Part shown: positions 34,265 through 42,640 of the stretch, piece by piece
How the letters are laid out: the number at the start of each line of letters is the position of its first letter
Numbering within the stretch: position 1 is the first letter of the stretch
Source: Hydrocarboniphaga sp.
GTDB taxonomy: Bacteria; Pseudomonadota; Gammaproteobacteria; Nevskiales; Nevskiaceae
Direction of reading: 5' to 3'
Assembly (NCBI RefSeq): GCF_028291725.1
Contig: NZ_JAQGNT010000092.1
Span: 1-64,000, forward strand
DNA length: 64,000 bases
Position numbers and translations under genes: made by a program
The notes under the pieces: model-generated
Told to the model about the DNA's origin: nothing
The model's database searches: none
Seen by the model: only the letters and a program-made list of their open reading frames with translations

Positions 34265-36007
34265 TCAAGCCGCCGCATCGACATGGCTGGCACCCGCGCC
34301 GGCCTGCTGCTGCTCGACCTTGCATGCCGCGATATGGTTGGCGGCGACGTAGCCGAAGGTCAGCGCCGGCCCTATCGTGCCGCCGGCACCGGGATAGCAG
34401 TTGCCGAACGGACTGCCGGCGTTATTGCCCGCGGCGTAGAGATTCGGGATCGGCCGTCCACTGCCGTCGAGCACGCGTGCACTCGCATCGGCCTTGAGTC
34501 CGCCCTTGGTGCCGAGGTCGCCGAGGTTGATCGGCACCGCGTAATAGGGCGCCTTGTCGATCGGCCCCAGGCAGGGATTGGGCTTGACGTTCCAGTCGCC
34601 GAACATCTGGTCATAGGCGTTGCTGCCGCGGCCGAACTCCGGGTCGACGCCGGTCCCGGCGTATCGGTTCATGTTGGCAACGGTCTGCTTCAAGGTGTCG
34701 ACCGGCACCAGGATCTTGGCCGCGAGCGCCTCGAGCGTGTCCGCCCTGAACAGGTAGCGATCCCACCAGTCCGGCGGAATTTTCCTATCCGGCATCAGGA
34801 TCGTCGGCATGATGCCGCCGGCCGAAAACTTGTCGCGGAACCTCGCGTCGAACACCAGCCAGCACGGCGTATTGGCGCCGGTCTTGAGTTGATCGGCCAC
34901 CATCGCCTTGCCGAAATCGTCATAGCCGCAGGCTTCGTCGACGAAGCGCAGGCCCTTGCGATTCACCGCCACGCTGTGCGGCCGGCCGACGTCGAAGGCC
35001 GCCTGATGGATCTCCTCGAAGTTCGAAGCCTTGGGCATCGGCATTTGCATGGTGGGGATCCACCAGCCCGACTCGGTGTGCTCGGTGGCGGCGCCGATCT
35101 GCATGCCGGCGATCAGCGCTTCGCCGCGATTGGCGTCTTCCGGCGAACTGCTGTGCCGCGTAAGGCCTGGAACCGGGAAGAAGCGGTCGCGCAGCTCCTG
35201 GTTCCATTCGAATCCGCCGGCGCACAGCACCACGCCGCAACTCGCCTTGATCTCGTAGCGGCGGCCGTAGTGGCTCAGCCGGACGCCGGTCACTTGGCGG
35301 TCGGAGACGATCAGCTCATCGAGTTTCGTGTCCAGCCGGACCTCGATCTTGCGATCGAAAACCTGTTTGTAGAGCCAGCCCATCATCGCCGCGCCCATCG
35401 TGAAGCGGCGGTCGCGCATGGTGAGCTTGCGCGTGCTGAAATCGGTCCAGTAGCGGAAGAACATTTTCAGGAAGGTGATGACCCAGCCCTTGGCCCGCGT
35501 CGAGATCGAGAAGAACTGCATCACGTCCATCGAGTAGCGGCCGAACACCTTGAAGCGGTTGTATTGCTCGCGCATCAGCGGGAAGTGCTCGCCCAGCTCG
35601 CGCCCGTCGAAGGTGTCGCAGATCAGCGAGCGGTCGGCGCGTGCACTGGCAGCCTGCGGGTAGTAGTCCGGCCAGGCCGCGACGCCGACCGGGATGCCGA
35701 GCGATTTCATGAAACGCGCCATCTCCGGCGCGTTGTCGAGATAGGCGTCGAGGCGGTCGCGCTGAATCGGGCCCGGCATGATGCTGTCGAGATATTCGAG
35801 CGTCTTTTCGCGGCTGTCGTCGTTGAGCGTGAGCTGGTGATCGGGAACCCACAGCACGCCGCCCGACGTGGCCGAAGTGCCGCCGTACTTGTGCGCTTTC
35901 TCGACGATGAGCACCGACAGGCCGCGCTCTTTTGCGCGTAGCGCCGCCATGGCTCCGGCCGCGCCGGAGCCGACCACGATCACGTCGTATGTTTCATTGC
36001 TGCTCAT
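34265..36007 (-). CDS. KstD-like FAD-dependent dehydrogenase
   Basis: A 580-residue flavoprotein of the fumarate reductase/3-ketosteroid-delta1-dehydrogenase family. The FAD dinucleotide fold is at the N-terminus (VIVVGSGAAGAMAALRAKERG, then VEKAHKYGGTSATSGGVLW). The C-terminal FAD contact is NLYAAGNNAGSPFGNCYPGAGGTIG. No signal peptide or heme site is present, so it is not a periplasmic fumarate reductase. The family introduces C=C bonds next to a ketone or reduces them. It is followed on the same strand by no close gene; upstream is a [2Fe-2S] ferredoxin gene 36 bp away. Confidence 0.88.
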   Translation of the reverse strand: MSSNETYDVIVVGSGAAGAMAALRAKERGLSVLIVEKAHKYGGTSATSGGVLWVPDHQLTLNDDSREKTLEYLDSIMPGPIQRDRLDAYLDNAPEMARFMKSLGIPVGVAAWPDYYPQAASARADRSLICDTFDGRELGEHFPLMREQYNRFKVFGRYSMDVMQFFSISTRAKGWVITFLKMFFRYWTDFSTRKLTMRDRRFTMGAAMMGWLYKQVFDRKIEVRLDTKLDELIVSDRQVTGVRLSHYGRRYEIKASCGVVLCAGGFEWNQELRDRFFPVPGLTRHSSSPEDANRGEALIAGMQIGAATEHTESGWWIPTMQMPMPKASNFEEIHQAAFDVGRPHSVAVNRKGLRFVDEACGYDDFGKAMVADQLKTGANTPCWLVFDARFRDKFSAGGIMPTILMPDRKIPPDWWDRYLFRADTLEALAAKILVPVDTLKQTVANMNRYAGTGVDPEFGRGSNAYDQMFGDWNVKPNPCLGPIDKAPYYAVPINLGDLGTKGGLKADASARVLDGSGRPIPNLYAAGNNAGSPFGNCYPGAGGTIGPALTFGYVAANHIAACKVEQQQAGAGASHVDAAA

Positions 36008-36043
36008 CTGTTTTTCTCCGGCATCGGCTTGCTGGCGCTGCCT

Positions 36044-36373
36044 TCATTCGGCGGGTGCCACGGTCACTTTCAGGCCATCCAGCTCAGGCGTCAGCACGAT
36101 CTGGCAGCACAGGCGGCTATTGCTCTGTTGCAGGTGGGACACCATGTCCAGGGTTGCGATCTCGACATCGTCGGGCGGGCCTACGCGCTGCTGCCATTCG
36201 GCGTCGACGTAAACGTGGCAGGTCGCGCAGGAGCAGCCACCGCCGCAGTCGCCGAGGATTCCGTCGACGCCTTCGGCTCTGCCGACTTCCATCAGCGACA
36301 CGCCGATCGCCGCGTTGTCGATTGTCCTCGCCACCCCATCGTTTTGAATCAGGACCACTCTGATACCGCGCAT
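36044..36373 (-). CDS. Adrenodoxin-type [2Fe-2S] ferredoxin
   Basis: A 109-residue soluble ferredoxin. The cluster Cys lie in DCGGGCSCATCHVYVDAEW (residues ~42-60) and near LCCQI (~residue 88), the vertebrate/bacterial adrenodoxin pattern. ATG 36373 has GGAG 9 bp upstream. Such ferredoxins feed cytochromes P450 (one lies at 40019-41323) or other oxygenases; it may alternatively serve the KstD-like enzyme with which it is co-oriented. An additional Cys beside the cluster region (CGGGCSC and LCC) is unusual. Confidence 0.87.
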   Translation of the reverse strand: MRGIRVVLIQNDGVARTIDNAAIGVSLMEVGRAEGVDGILGDCGGGCSCATCHVYVDAEWQQRVGPPDDVEIATLDMVSHLQQSNSRLCCQIVLTPELDGLKVTVAPAE

Positions 36374-36474
36374 AAATCGAATCTCCGTGATGCCGTGGAA
36401 TCTGCCCTCAAACTGCCATCGCTCGTTACGCTTTGAGAGCAGATTCTTGGCCGCACCGTTTGCCAGATAAAAAA

Positions 36475-38913
36475 TCAGAATGCGTAATTCAGTTCCGCAC
36501 CGAACATGCGCGGCGTGCCGACCGCGGTTGAGTTCACGCCCAGCGATGCGGTCAGTGCGAAACCGCCGGCGTAGTATTCCTTGTCGGTCAGATTCTTCAC
36601 GTAGGCCGCCAGCGAGAACTTGGAGCCGAGCATCTGCTGCCAGCTGTAACGCAGGTTGACGATTCCATAGCCGGGGAGCTGCGTGTCGGGGGTGATGGTC
36701 GAGTTGTTGTTCGAGAAATACAGGCTGGTCTGGCCATACAGATCGGCGCGCACATCCATCGCACCCCAGTGGTCGGGTGTGGGCAGCAGCAGGCTGGCAT
36801 AGAGCGAGCCCGATGCGCGCGGTGAATCGGCGTAGGGGCCGAACCGATAGGTGGTGCCGAAGACCTCAGCGGTGTTCTTTCCGTCGATGAAGCGCGCATA
36901 GGTCCAGGCGCCCGACAGGCCGGTTTCCAGCCGGGGCAGGGGTTTGATCGTGAGATCCATTTCCAGCCCGGAGACTCGCGCCTGCGGAACGTTGACGGTA
37001 TAAGCGATCGAACTTGCCGGCCCCGGCGGGTCCGGAAACTCCGCGCGCTGCACGTCGTCGATCCACTGGTTGAAGACGGCGACGTTCGCGCGCACCGGGC
37101 GATCCAGAATACGGCCCGCAAACTTGGCGCCGATTTCCACGTCGTAGGTGGTTTCGGCGTCGAAGCGATTGGTGAGCCCGGCGACGCCGGCCACGGTCGG
37201 CGGTGCGGTGCCGTTGAAGCCGCCGCTGCGCCAGCTGCCGCGGCTGGTCAGGTAAAACATCAGGTCTTCGGTGGTCTGGTAGGAAAGGCCCACGGTCCAG
37301 CTCGGATTGCTGTCGCTGGTGCTCTGATGCGTCGGCTGGGAGGGGTCGAGCAGGTTGGAGCTCAGGGCCAGCTGCTTGATGCTGACCGACTCCCAGGTGT
37401 AGCGGGCTCCCAGCGTGAAACTGAGTTTGGGCGTGAGGGCGTAGCTGCCCTGGGCGAAGACCGCCGGCGTCTCGTCCTCGATCTGGAAATGACTGTCGAC
37501 GCTGGTGCCCTGCAGAACCGGCGAGTAATCGAAGTAGACCTGCGGGAACAAGGTCTTCGATACCTCCTTCTGGTAGTAGGCACCGACGATGTAAGTCAGC
37601 GCGTCGTCCATCGCCAGGCCTTGCAGCTGCAGCTCGTCGGAATAGCTGCGGTTCTGCACATGGTTGCCGTAGTCGTTGCGGGCCAGATTCGCCGAGTAGA
37701 ACACCCCGTAAGGCGCGCCGACCGAACTGCCGAGATCGCGCGTGTCGGAATTGGAATAGCCGAAGATGTTCTTCAGCTTGATCTTGTCGGTCAGCTCGAA
37801 GCTGCTTGCATTCGACACCAAGTAGTCGGTCTCGTAGTGGAATACGGGAGCGACTTCGTTGGCATCCCAGAAGCCGATATGCGGCGAATCCTGGTCCAGA
37901 TAGGCGCCGATGCCATTCGGATTGAGGTTCGGATGGACGGCGGTATACGCAGCCCACAAGCCCGGATACTGGAAGACGGTGTCCACCAGAGGGCTGTAGA
38001 GCAGATCGGACGAGCAGTTCGCCACGTTCGGATTGACGCACTGGAAGGTGTTGGGATCGATCCGGTTGACGGTGCGCAAGCGGGTTGCAGTGCTGTTGCC
38101 CTTGACGCGATCGGCCTCGAAAACCAGGGAATTTTCGAATTTTTCGATCGGGCGCCACAGTGCACTCAGGCGCCCGCTCTGGCGGTCGATCTCGCCCAGA
38201 TCGCGGCCGTCATAGAGGTTGTGCTGGAAGCCGTCCTGATAGATCAGATCGCCGGCGAGGCGGATCAGCAGGGTCTTGTCCAACAGCGGCACGTTGACCG
38301 CGGCCTGACCTTCGCTCAAGTCGTAGCTGCCGCCACGATATTTGACGTAACCGCCGGACTCCTCGTCGGGCTTGGCCGAGGTGTACAGCACCGCACCGCC
38401 GGTGGTGTTGCGTCCGAACAAGGTGCCCTGCGGGCCTTTGAGCACCTGGATCGACTCCAGGTCGAAGAAGGTGGATGCGCCGCCGCTGTTGAGTTGCACT
38501 TCGTTGAAATACGGGATGACTGCGGTCCTGGAGCCGGTAAAGGCATCGACTGTCTGGCCGCGGATCGAGAAGGTCAGCGAGTTGGAGCCCTGGGTCTGAC
38601 GCACGGTCAGGCCGGGCACGGAGGTCTGCAGGTCCGACTGCGAGACGATGCCTTGCGCCTCGAGCGCCGAAGCACTCAGCGCGATGATCGACGTGGGCAC
38701 TTTCTCCAGGCTCTCCTCGCGACGCCTCGCGGTCACGGTGACTTCCTCGATGTCATCGTCCTGCACGGCGGCAGCGGTCGGTGGCGCTGAAGTGTCGGCG
38801 ACGGCAGCGGCCTCCTGAGCCCGGGCCGACAGAGGCCCCGCCAACAGCGCGGCAGTGAGTGCCCAGTACGGCAGTACAGCAGCGTGGTGATCGTGCTTCT
38901 TACGGAATTTCAT
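36475..38913 (-). CDS. TonB-dependent outer-membrane receptor 2
   Basis: About 812 residues from ATG 38913; an in-frame ATG at 38937 is possible. A cationic N-terminus leads into a Sec signal ending ARAQ. The plug shows EEVTVTARRREESLEKVPTS, SVPGLTVRQTQGSN, SIRGQTVDAF, VLKGPQGTLFGRNTTGGAV. The barrel ends with an aromatic C-terminus (FGAELNYAF). The pattern is that of receptors linked to degradation genes. It is distinct from receptor 1, so the island may import more than one compound or two forms of one. Confidence 0.93.
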   Translation of the reverse strand: MKFRKKHDHHAAVLPYWALTAALLAGPLSARAQEAAAVADTSAPPTAAAVQDDDIEEVTVTARRREESLEKVPTSIIALSASALEAQGIVSQSDLQTSVPGLTVRQTQGSNSLTFSIRGQTVDAFTGSRTAVIPYFNEVQLNSGGASTFFDLESIQVLKGPQGTLFGRNTTGGAVLYTSAKPDEESGGYVKYRGGSYDLSEGQAAVNVPLLDKTLLIRLAGDLIYQDGFQHNLYDGRDLGEIDRQSGRLSALWRPIEKFENSLVFEADRVKGNSTATRLRTVNRIDPNTFQCVNPNVANCSSDLLYSPLVDTVFQYPGLWAAYTAVHPNLNPNGIGAYLDQDSPHIGFWDANEVAPVFHYETDYLVSNASSFELTDKIKLKNIFGYSNSDTRDLGSSVGAPYGVFYSANLARNDYGNHVQNRSYSDELQLQGLAMDDALTYIVGAYYQKEVSKTLFPQVYFDYSPVLQGTSVDSHFQIEDETPAVFAQGSYALTPKLSFTLGARYTWESVSIKQLALSSNLLDPSQPTHQSTSDSNPSWTVGLSYQTTEDLMFYLTSRGSWRSGGFNGTAPPTVAGVAGLTNRFDAETTYDVEIGAKFAGRILDRPVRANVAVFNQWIDDVQRAEFPDPPGPASSIAYTVNVPQARVSGLEMDLTIKPLPRLETGLSGAWTYARFIDGKNTAEVFGTTYRFGPYADSPRASGSLYASLLLPTPDHWGAMDVRADLYGQTSLYFSNNNSTITPDTQLPGYGIVNLRYSWQQMLGSKFSLAAYVKNLTDKEYYAGGFALTASLGVNSTAVGTPRMFGAELNYAF

Positions 38914-38953
38914 TTTTATTTTTTCTCCCCTGTGCATTCCCGAGCGCAGTTCC

Positions 38954-38988
38954 CTGGACTCCGGATTCCCGCTTTAACCGGAATGACG
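38954..38988. repeat. Degenerate half of the GGAATGACG palindrome
   Basis: CTGGACTCCGGATTCCCGCTTTAACCGGAATGACG-like sequence resembles one arm of the repeats at 27317 and 42524, with a decayed stem. It lies in the 90-bp gap upstream of the second TonB receptor. Confidence 0.6.
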
Positions 38989-39026
38989 CCGGTAATTGAC
39001 AGCGCCCCGCTACTGGCGGTGGCTCG

Positions 39027-39878
39027 TCATGGCTTGATGGCGCGGGCGCGCGCTGCCTGGATTTCCGTCAGGTGATTCACCGGATCGCCCGCGGTGATGC
39101 CGCCGTCCACCGGCATGACGATGCCGGTGACCTGCGCCGCCCGGTCGCTGGCCAGGAACAGGACGACCTGTGCGACATCGATCGGATACCCGGTGCGCTT
39201 GAGCGGTTGATTGACGTCGAACGCAGCACCCACCGCCTGCTTCACGCGCTCCGCGACTTCCGGGCTGGCGTCGGCAGGTGCGAACGAGGTCAGCGGCGTG
39301 CGGATATGGCCCGGCGCCAGGCAGTTCACGCGAATCCCGTATTCGGCGAAGTCGATCGCGCTGGACTTGCTGAACATGATCACCGCGGCCTTGCTGGCAC
39401 GGTAGGTCATCAGCGCCTGGCCTGGCAGCACGCCGGCGATGGACGCGTTGTTGATGATCACGCCGCCGCCGTGCTTCGACATATGGCGCGCGGCGGCCTG
39501 GCTGCCGGCCATTACGCCGAACAGGTTGATGCCGATGACGCGCTGGAAATCCTTCAGGTCGTCGTCGAGAAAGCGCGGATACTGGGCGCCGGAGATGCCG
39601 GCGTTGTTGAACATGATGTGCAGCCCGCCGAAATGCGACACCGCGTAGGCGACCAGCGCCTTGACCTCGTCGGCATCGGATACGTCGGTGCGCTTGAACG
39701 CGGCCGACGCTCCGAATTGCGCCGCGAGTTCTTCGCCCTGCCGGGCATCGACATCGGCGAGGACCACCTTGGCGCCCTCGGCGACGAACAGCTCCACCGT
39801 CGCGCGGCCGATACCACCGGCCGCGCCGGTGACGATTGCCACTTTACCGGCTAGTTCCTGACCCACGGGCAACTCCAT
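39027..39878 (-). CDS. Short-chain dehydrogenase/reductase, classical type
   Basis: A 283-residue classical SDR. TGAAGGIGRAT is the cofactor loop and LADVD (Asp after strand 2) indicates NAD(H). NNAGIS, NNASIAG (Ser) and YRASK (catalytic Tyr-x3-Lys) are present, and the C-terminus has VMPVDGGITAG. The ATG at 39878 lacks a ribosome site; a GTG at 39866 has GGAG 6 bp upstream and may be the true start. It oxidises or reduces a hydroxyl/keto group, possibly at the beta-carbon of a CoA ester. Confidence 0.9.
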   Translation of the reverse strand: MELPVGQELAGKVAIVTGAAGGIGRATVELFVAEGAKVVLADVDARQGEELAAQFGASAAFKRTDVSDADEVKALVAYAVSHFGGLHIMFNNAGISGAQYPRFLDDDLKDFQRVIGINLFGVMAGSQAAARHMSKHGGGVIINNASIAGVLPGQALMTYRASKAAVIMFSKSSAIDFAEYGIRVNCLAPGHIRTPLTSFAPADASPEVAERVKQAVGAAFDVNQPLKRTGYPIDVAQVVLFLASDRAAQVTGIVMPVDGGITAGDPVNHLTEIQAARARAIKP

Positions 39879-39895
39879 AAGCTTGGATTTGATGT

Positions 39896-40010
39896 GCTCC
39901 TTCCCCCGCTTGCGGGGGAAGGCCGGGATGGGGGCGTGCGAGACTGAAAGTGACGCGCCGCGCTTTCATTCCCCCACCCCCAACCCTCCCCCGCGAGCGA
40001 GGGAGGGGGT
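39896..40010. repeat. CCTTCCCCC-family composite palindrome, second copy
   Basis: Stem TTCCCCCGCTTGCGGGGGAA, spacer with GGGATGGGGGCGTG and its complement, then stem CTCCCCCGCGAGCGAGGGAG. Same layout as 34117-34218. It fills the gap between the P450 stop and the SDR start. Confidence 0.85.
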
Positions 40011-40018
40011 TCGGTGTT

Positions 40019-41323
40019 CTAGCGGCGAGTGAACGTCAGCGGCAGCCGCTCGATCGAGCGCACCGCCACCGTCGGCTGATAGCGGATCTGCTCGACCGGA
40101 ACCGCCAGCTTGATGTCGGCCAGGCGCCTGACGACTTCGCGCGCCGCCACCTTGATTTCCATGCGCGACAGCGACGCGCCGACACAGCGGTGCACGCCGA
40201 CGCCGAAGGCGACGTGCTTGCCGATGTTGCTGCGATTCAGATCGAAGTTGCGCGGACAGGTGAACTGGGTTTCGTCGTCGTTGCCCGAGGCATACAGCAC
40301 CAGCAGGTGCGCGTCCTTCGGCAACAGCCGGCCGCCGAGCTCGATTTCCCTGGTGGTCATCTTGGCCAGGCCGCGAACCGGCGGCTCGATGCGCAGCAGT
40401 TCTTCGACGAAGCGATTCATCAGGCGCTCGTCGTCGACCGATGCCTGCAGGGCCGTGGCCACTTCCGGCCGGGTGGCCAGCACGAACAGCAGATTGCCGA
40501 TGGCGGTCGCGGTGGTGTCGTTGCCGGCGATGATCAGAGCGCGGATCAGCGACACGGCTTCGGCGAATGTCAGCTTGCTGCCGTCGTCGAGGGTGGCGTG
40601 CACCAGATCCGAGATCATGTCCTCGCGCGGCTCGGTCTCGCGTGCCTTCATCTCGGCGATGATGAAGTTCTGCAGATCGCAGATCTGCGCGGCGTTGTCG
40701 AGCATCTGCTCGCGGTTCTGCATGCGCCCGATTTGCGCGGTGACGGCCGACGACCAGCGCTGGATCTTGCCCGAGTTGAACTGGCTGATGCCGAGCTGCT
40801 CGCAGATCACCGAGATGGTCAGCGGAATCGCGAAGTCATTGACGCCGTCGACCACCTGGCCATTGGCCGCCTTGTCCGCAAGCTGCTCGATCAGGCGGGT
40901 GATGATCGCGGTGATGCCCGGCTCCAGGGTCGCCACGCGATGCGCCGTGAACGCCTTGTCGAGCAGGCGGCGCACGCGCGTGTGCGCGGGCGGATCGTCC
41001 TTGATCGCGTCCGGAAAGAAGCCGCCGCCGTCGCGCTCGAGTATCGCCTTGAACTCCTGGAAGAAGCCGCTGGCGTACTGCGCCGCGTAGCCGTGCTTGT
41101 CGGAGTAGGTCAGCGGATCGCGCAGAACGGTCACGATGTCGTCGTAGCGCGACACCAGCCACATGCCCAGCTTTTCGTCGTAGTGCACCGGGTCCTCAAC
41201 GCGCATCGCCTGGTAGTAGGCATTGGGCTGCGCGCCGATCTTGGGATTGCTCAGCGTCATGTCCGCGAGCGGCGTCTGGCCGTGACCTGTCACCGGACAG
41301 TGCCCGGCCTGCTTGGAGTCCAT
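40019..41323 (-). CDS. Cytochrome P450
   Basis: A 434-residue soluble bacterial P450. The I-helix oxygen groove is AGNDTT (266-271), the ExxR pair is E308-R311 (ELLR), and the heme Cys is C380 in FGVGVHRCVGASL. All are intact. It hydroxylates an unknown substrate in the island, probably using the adrenodoxin-type ferredoxin at 36044; no ferredoxin reductase gene is in the catabolic island. It follows the AraC-type gene by 28 bp in the same direction, so it may be its direct target. Closest style: CYP families acting on terpenoids or steroid side chains; not assignable further. Confidence 0.94.
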   Translation of the reverse strand: MDSKQAGHCPVTGHGQTPLADMTLSNPKIGAQPNAYYQAMRVEDPVHYDEKLGMWLVSRYDDIVTVLRDPLTYSDKHGYAAQYASGFFQEFKAILERDGGGFFPDAIKDDPPAHTRVRRLLDKAFTAHRVATLEPGITAIITRLIEQLADKAANGQVVDGVNDFAIPLTISVICEQLGISQFNSGKIQRWSSAVTAQIGRMQNREQMLDNAAQICDLQNFIIAEMKARETEPREDMISDLVHATLDDGSKLTFAEAVSLIRALIIAGNDTTATAIGNLLFVLATRPEVATALQASVDDERLMNRFVEELLRIEPPVRGLAKMTTREIELGGRLLPKDAHLLVLYASGNDDETQFTCPRNFDLNRSNIGKHVAFGVGVHRCVGASLSRMEIKVAAREVVRRLADIKLAVPVEQIRYQPTVAVRSIERLPLTFTRR

Positions 41324-41351
41324 GAGTCGATCTCTTTGGTTTCGCGGTCTA

Positions 41352-42365
41352 TTACTGCAGCGAGCTTTCGTTGCCGGCCGGCATTTGATAAGCGGGCGGG
41401 GACTTCGCCGGCATCTTCGAACGATATTCGCGCGGACTCATGTTGAAAGTGCGCTTGAACATCCGGCTGAAATGCGCGGCGCTTTTGAACCCCACCTTGT
41501 ATGCGACCTTGCTGACGGAGATATCGCCGGGCTTGGACGAGGCCAGCCACAGCCCCGCCATTTTCAGGCGCTTGTCCCAGATCAGGGTCGAGAACGGAGT
41601 GCCATAAACCTTGAACAGGAACGACAGGTAGCGCGACGAAATGCCGCATCCCTTGGCCACCGTCGCGACGCTCAGCGCGGGATCGGAGAGATGGATGTCG
41701 ATGAACCGCAACACATCCTGCAGGCGCTGATCGGAGATGGTCTGCCGGGCAGGGCAGGCGGCGTCGCGCTTGATCGCGTCGCTGAGCACAGACAGCGCGC
41801 TGTCGACCAGCAACTGGGCGCTGTGTTCGGCCAGCTCGCCGGCGTCTTCGAAGATGTCGGTGAGGATATGTTCGGCGATCAGGAACTCGCGCCCGCGTGC
41901 CGAGACCATGAAGCCGGTGCTCACGTCCTCGGGGATGAAGCGCCGCAGCGCATGGGCCGGAATGATCACGTGAAAGACCTCGTGGAGGCGCTCGTCATCG
42001 GTCTGGCATTCGATCGAGAACGGGGTTGCCGATTTGGTGATGACGAAGTCGCCGGCCTTGGCAACGCAGTGGCCGGTCTGGTGAGACACGCACAGGCGCC
42101 CGCGCTTGACGAACCAGAGCACGGTGACGTCGGTCGCATCTTCCCTGATATGCGACCAGGAGCGCCTGAAGAAAAGGCGGGTCTTGGAGCGCAGCCGGAT
42201 GATCGAGGAGGAGCCCACGGCTTTCTTGTCGGCGCGCACATCGATGACCGAGCCGGCCTCGATGGAGTAATCGCCCAGGTAATACTCCTGGTTTTTGGCA
42301 CCGCGAAAGCTGTTCTGGCAATTCCGATAGTTGCGCTCGTCGAATACAAAAAGTGTCTCGGTCAC
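41352..42365 (-). CDS. AraC-family regulator (AraC_binding_2-like N-domain)
   Basis: A 337-residue regulator. The start is GTG 42365 with GGAGG 6 bp upstream; longer in-frame readings run into non-coding DNA. The N-terminal ~190 residues form a cupin-like ligand domain (VLWFVKRGRLCVSHQTGHCV). The C-terminal ~100 residues carry two HTH motifs (LSVATVAKGCGISSRYLSFLF and ISVSKVAYKVGFKSAAHFSRMF) and the ending MSPREYRSKM. It is immediately upstream of the P450 gene and probably activates it in response to the pathway substrate. Confidence 0.9.
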   Translation of the reverse strand: MTETLFVFDERNYRNCQNSFRGAKNQEYYLGDYSIEAGSVIDVRADKKAVGSSSIIRLRSKTRLFFRRSWSHIREDATDVTVLWFVKRGRLCVSHQTGHCVAKAGDFVITKSATPFSIECQTDDERLHEVFHVIIPAHALRRFIPEDVSTGFMVSARGREFLIAEHILTDIFEDAGELAEHSAQLLVDSALSVLSDAIKRDAACPARQTISDQRLQDVLRFIDIHLSDPALSVATVAKGCGISSRYLSFLFKVYGTPFSTLIWDKRLKMAGLWLASSKPGDISVSKVAYKVGFKSAAHFSRMFKRTFNMSPREYRSKMPAKSPPAYQMPAGNESSLQ

Positions 42366-42523
42366 GTCAATCCTCCGGCCCGGAGCCTCTTTGCGTTTTG
42401 CGTCGAAAGGCCCCGCGCGATAGACCGATCTGATCGTCGGCTGTTTGTGACCGGATATTATCCCGGGCCTGCTGCCATATCCCCGCATTCTGCGCGGCGC
42501 CATGTACATTTCGCGCATCGCTC

Positions 42524-42603
42524 GTCATTCCCGCGAAGGCGGGAATCCAGAGCTTCAAGCGCCGCGCTCTCCGTCCCTGGATTCCCGCCTTCGCGGGAAT
42601 GAC
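42524..42603. repeat. GTCATTCCCGCGAAGGCGGGAATCC inverted repeat, copy 2
   Basis: Full inverted repeat, arms nearly identical to copy 1 at 27317 and a similar loop (GAGCTTCAAGCGCCGCGCTC against CCTTCAAGGGCGGCGCTG). It separates the AraC-type gene from the CoA-transferase fusion. Confidence 0.9.
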
Positions 42604-42640
42604 GGGGCGAGGGACGAGGTCTTGTGTCGCAAAGCGCCGG

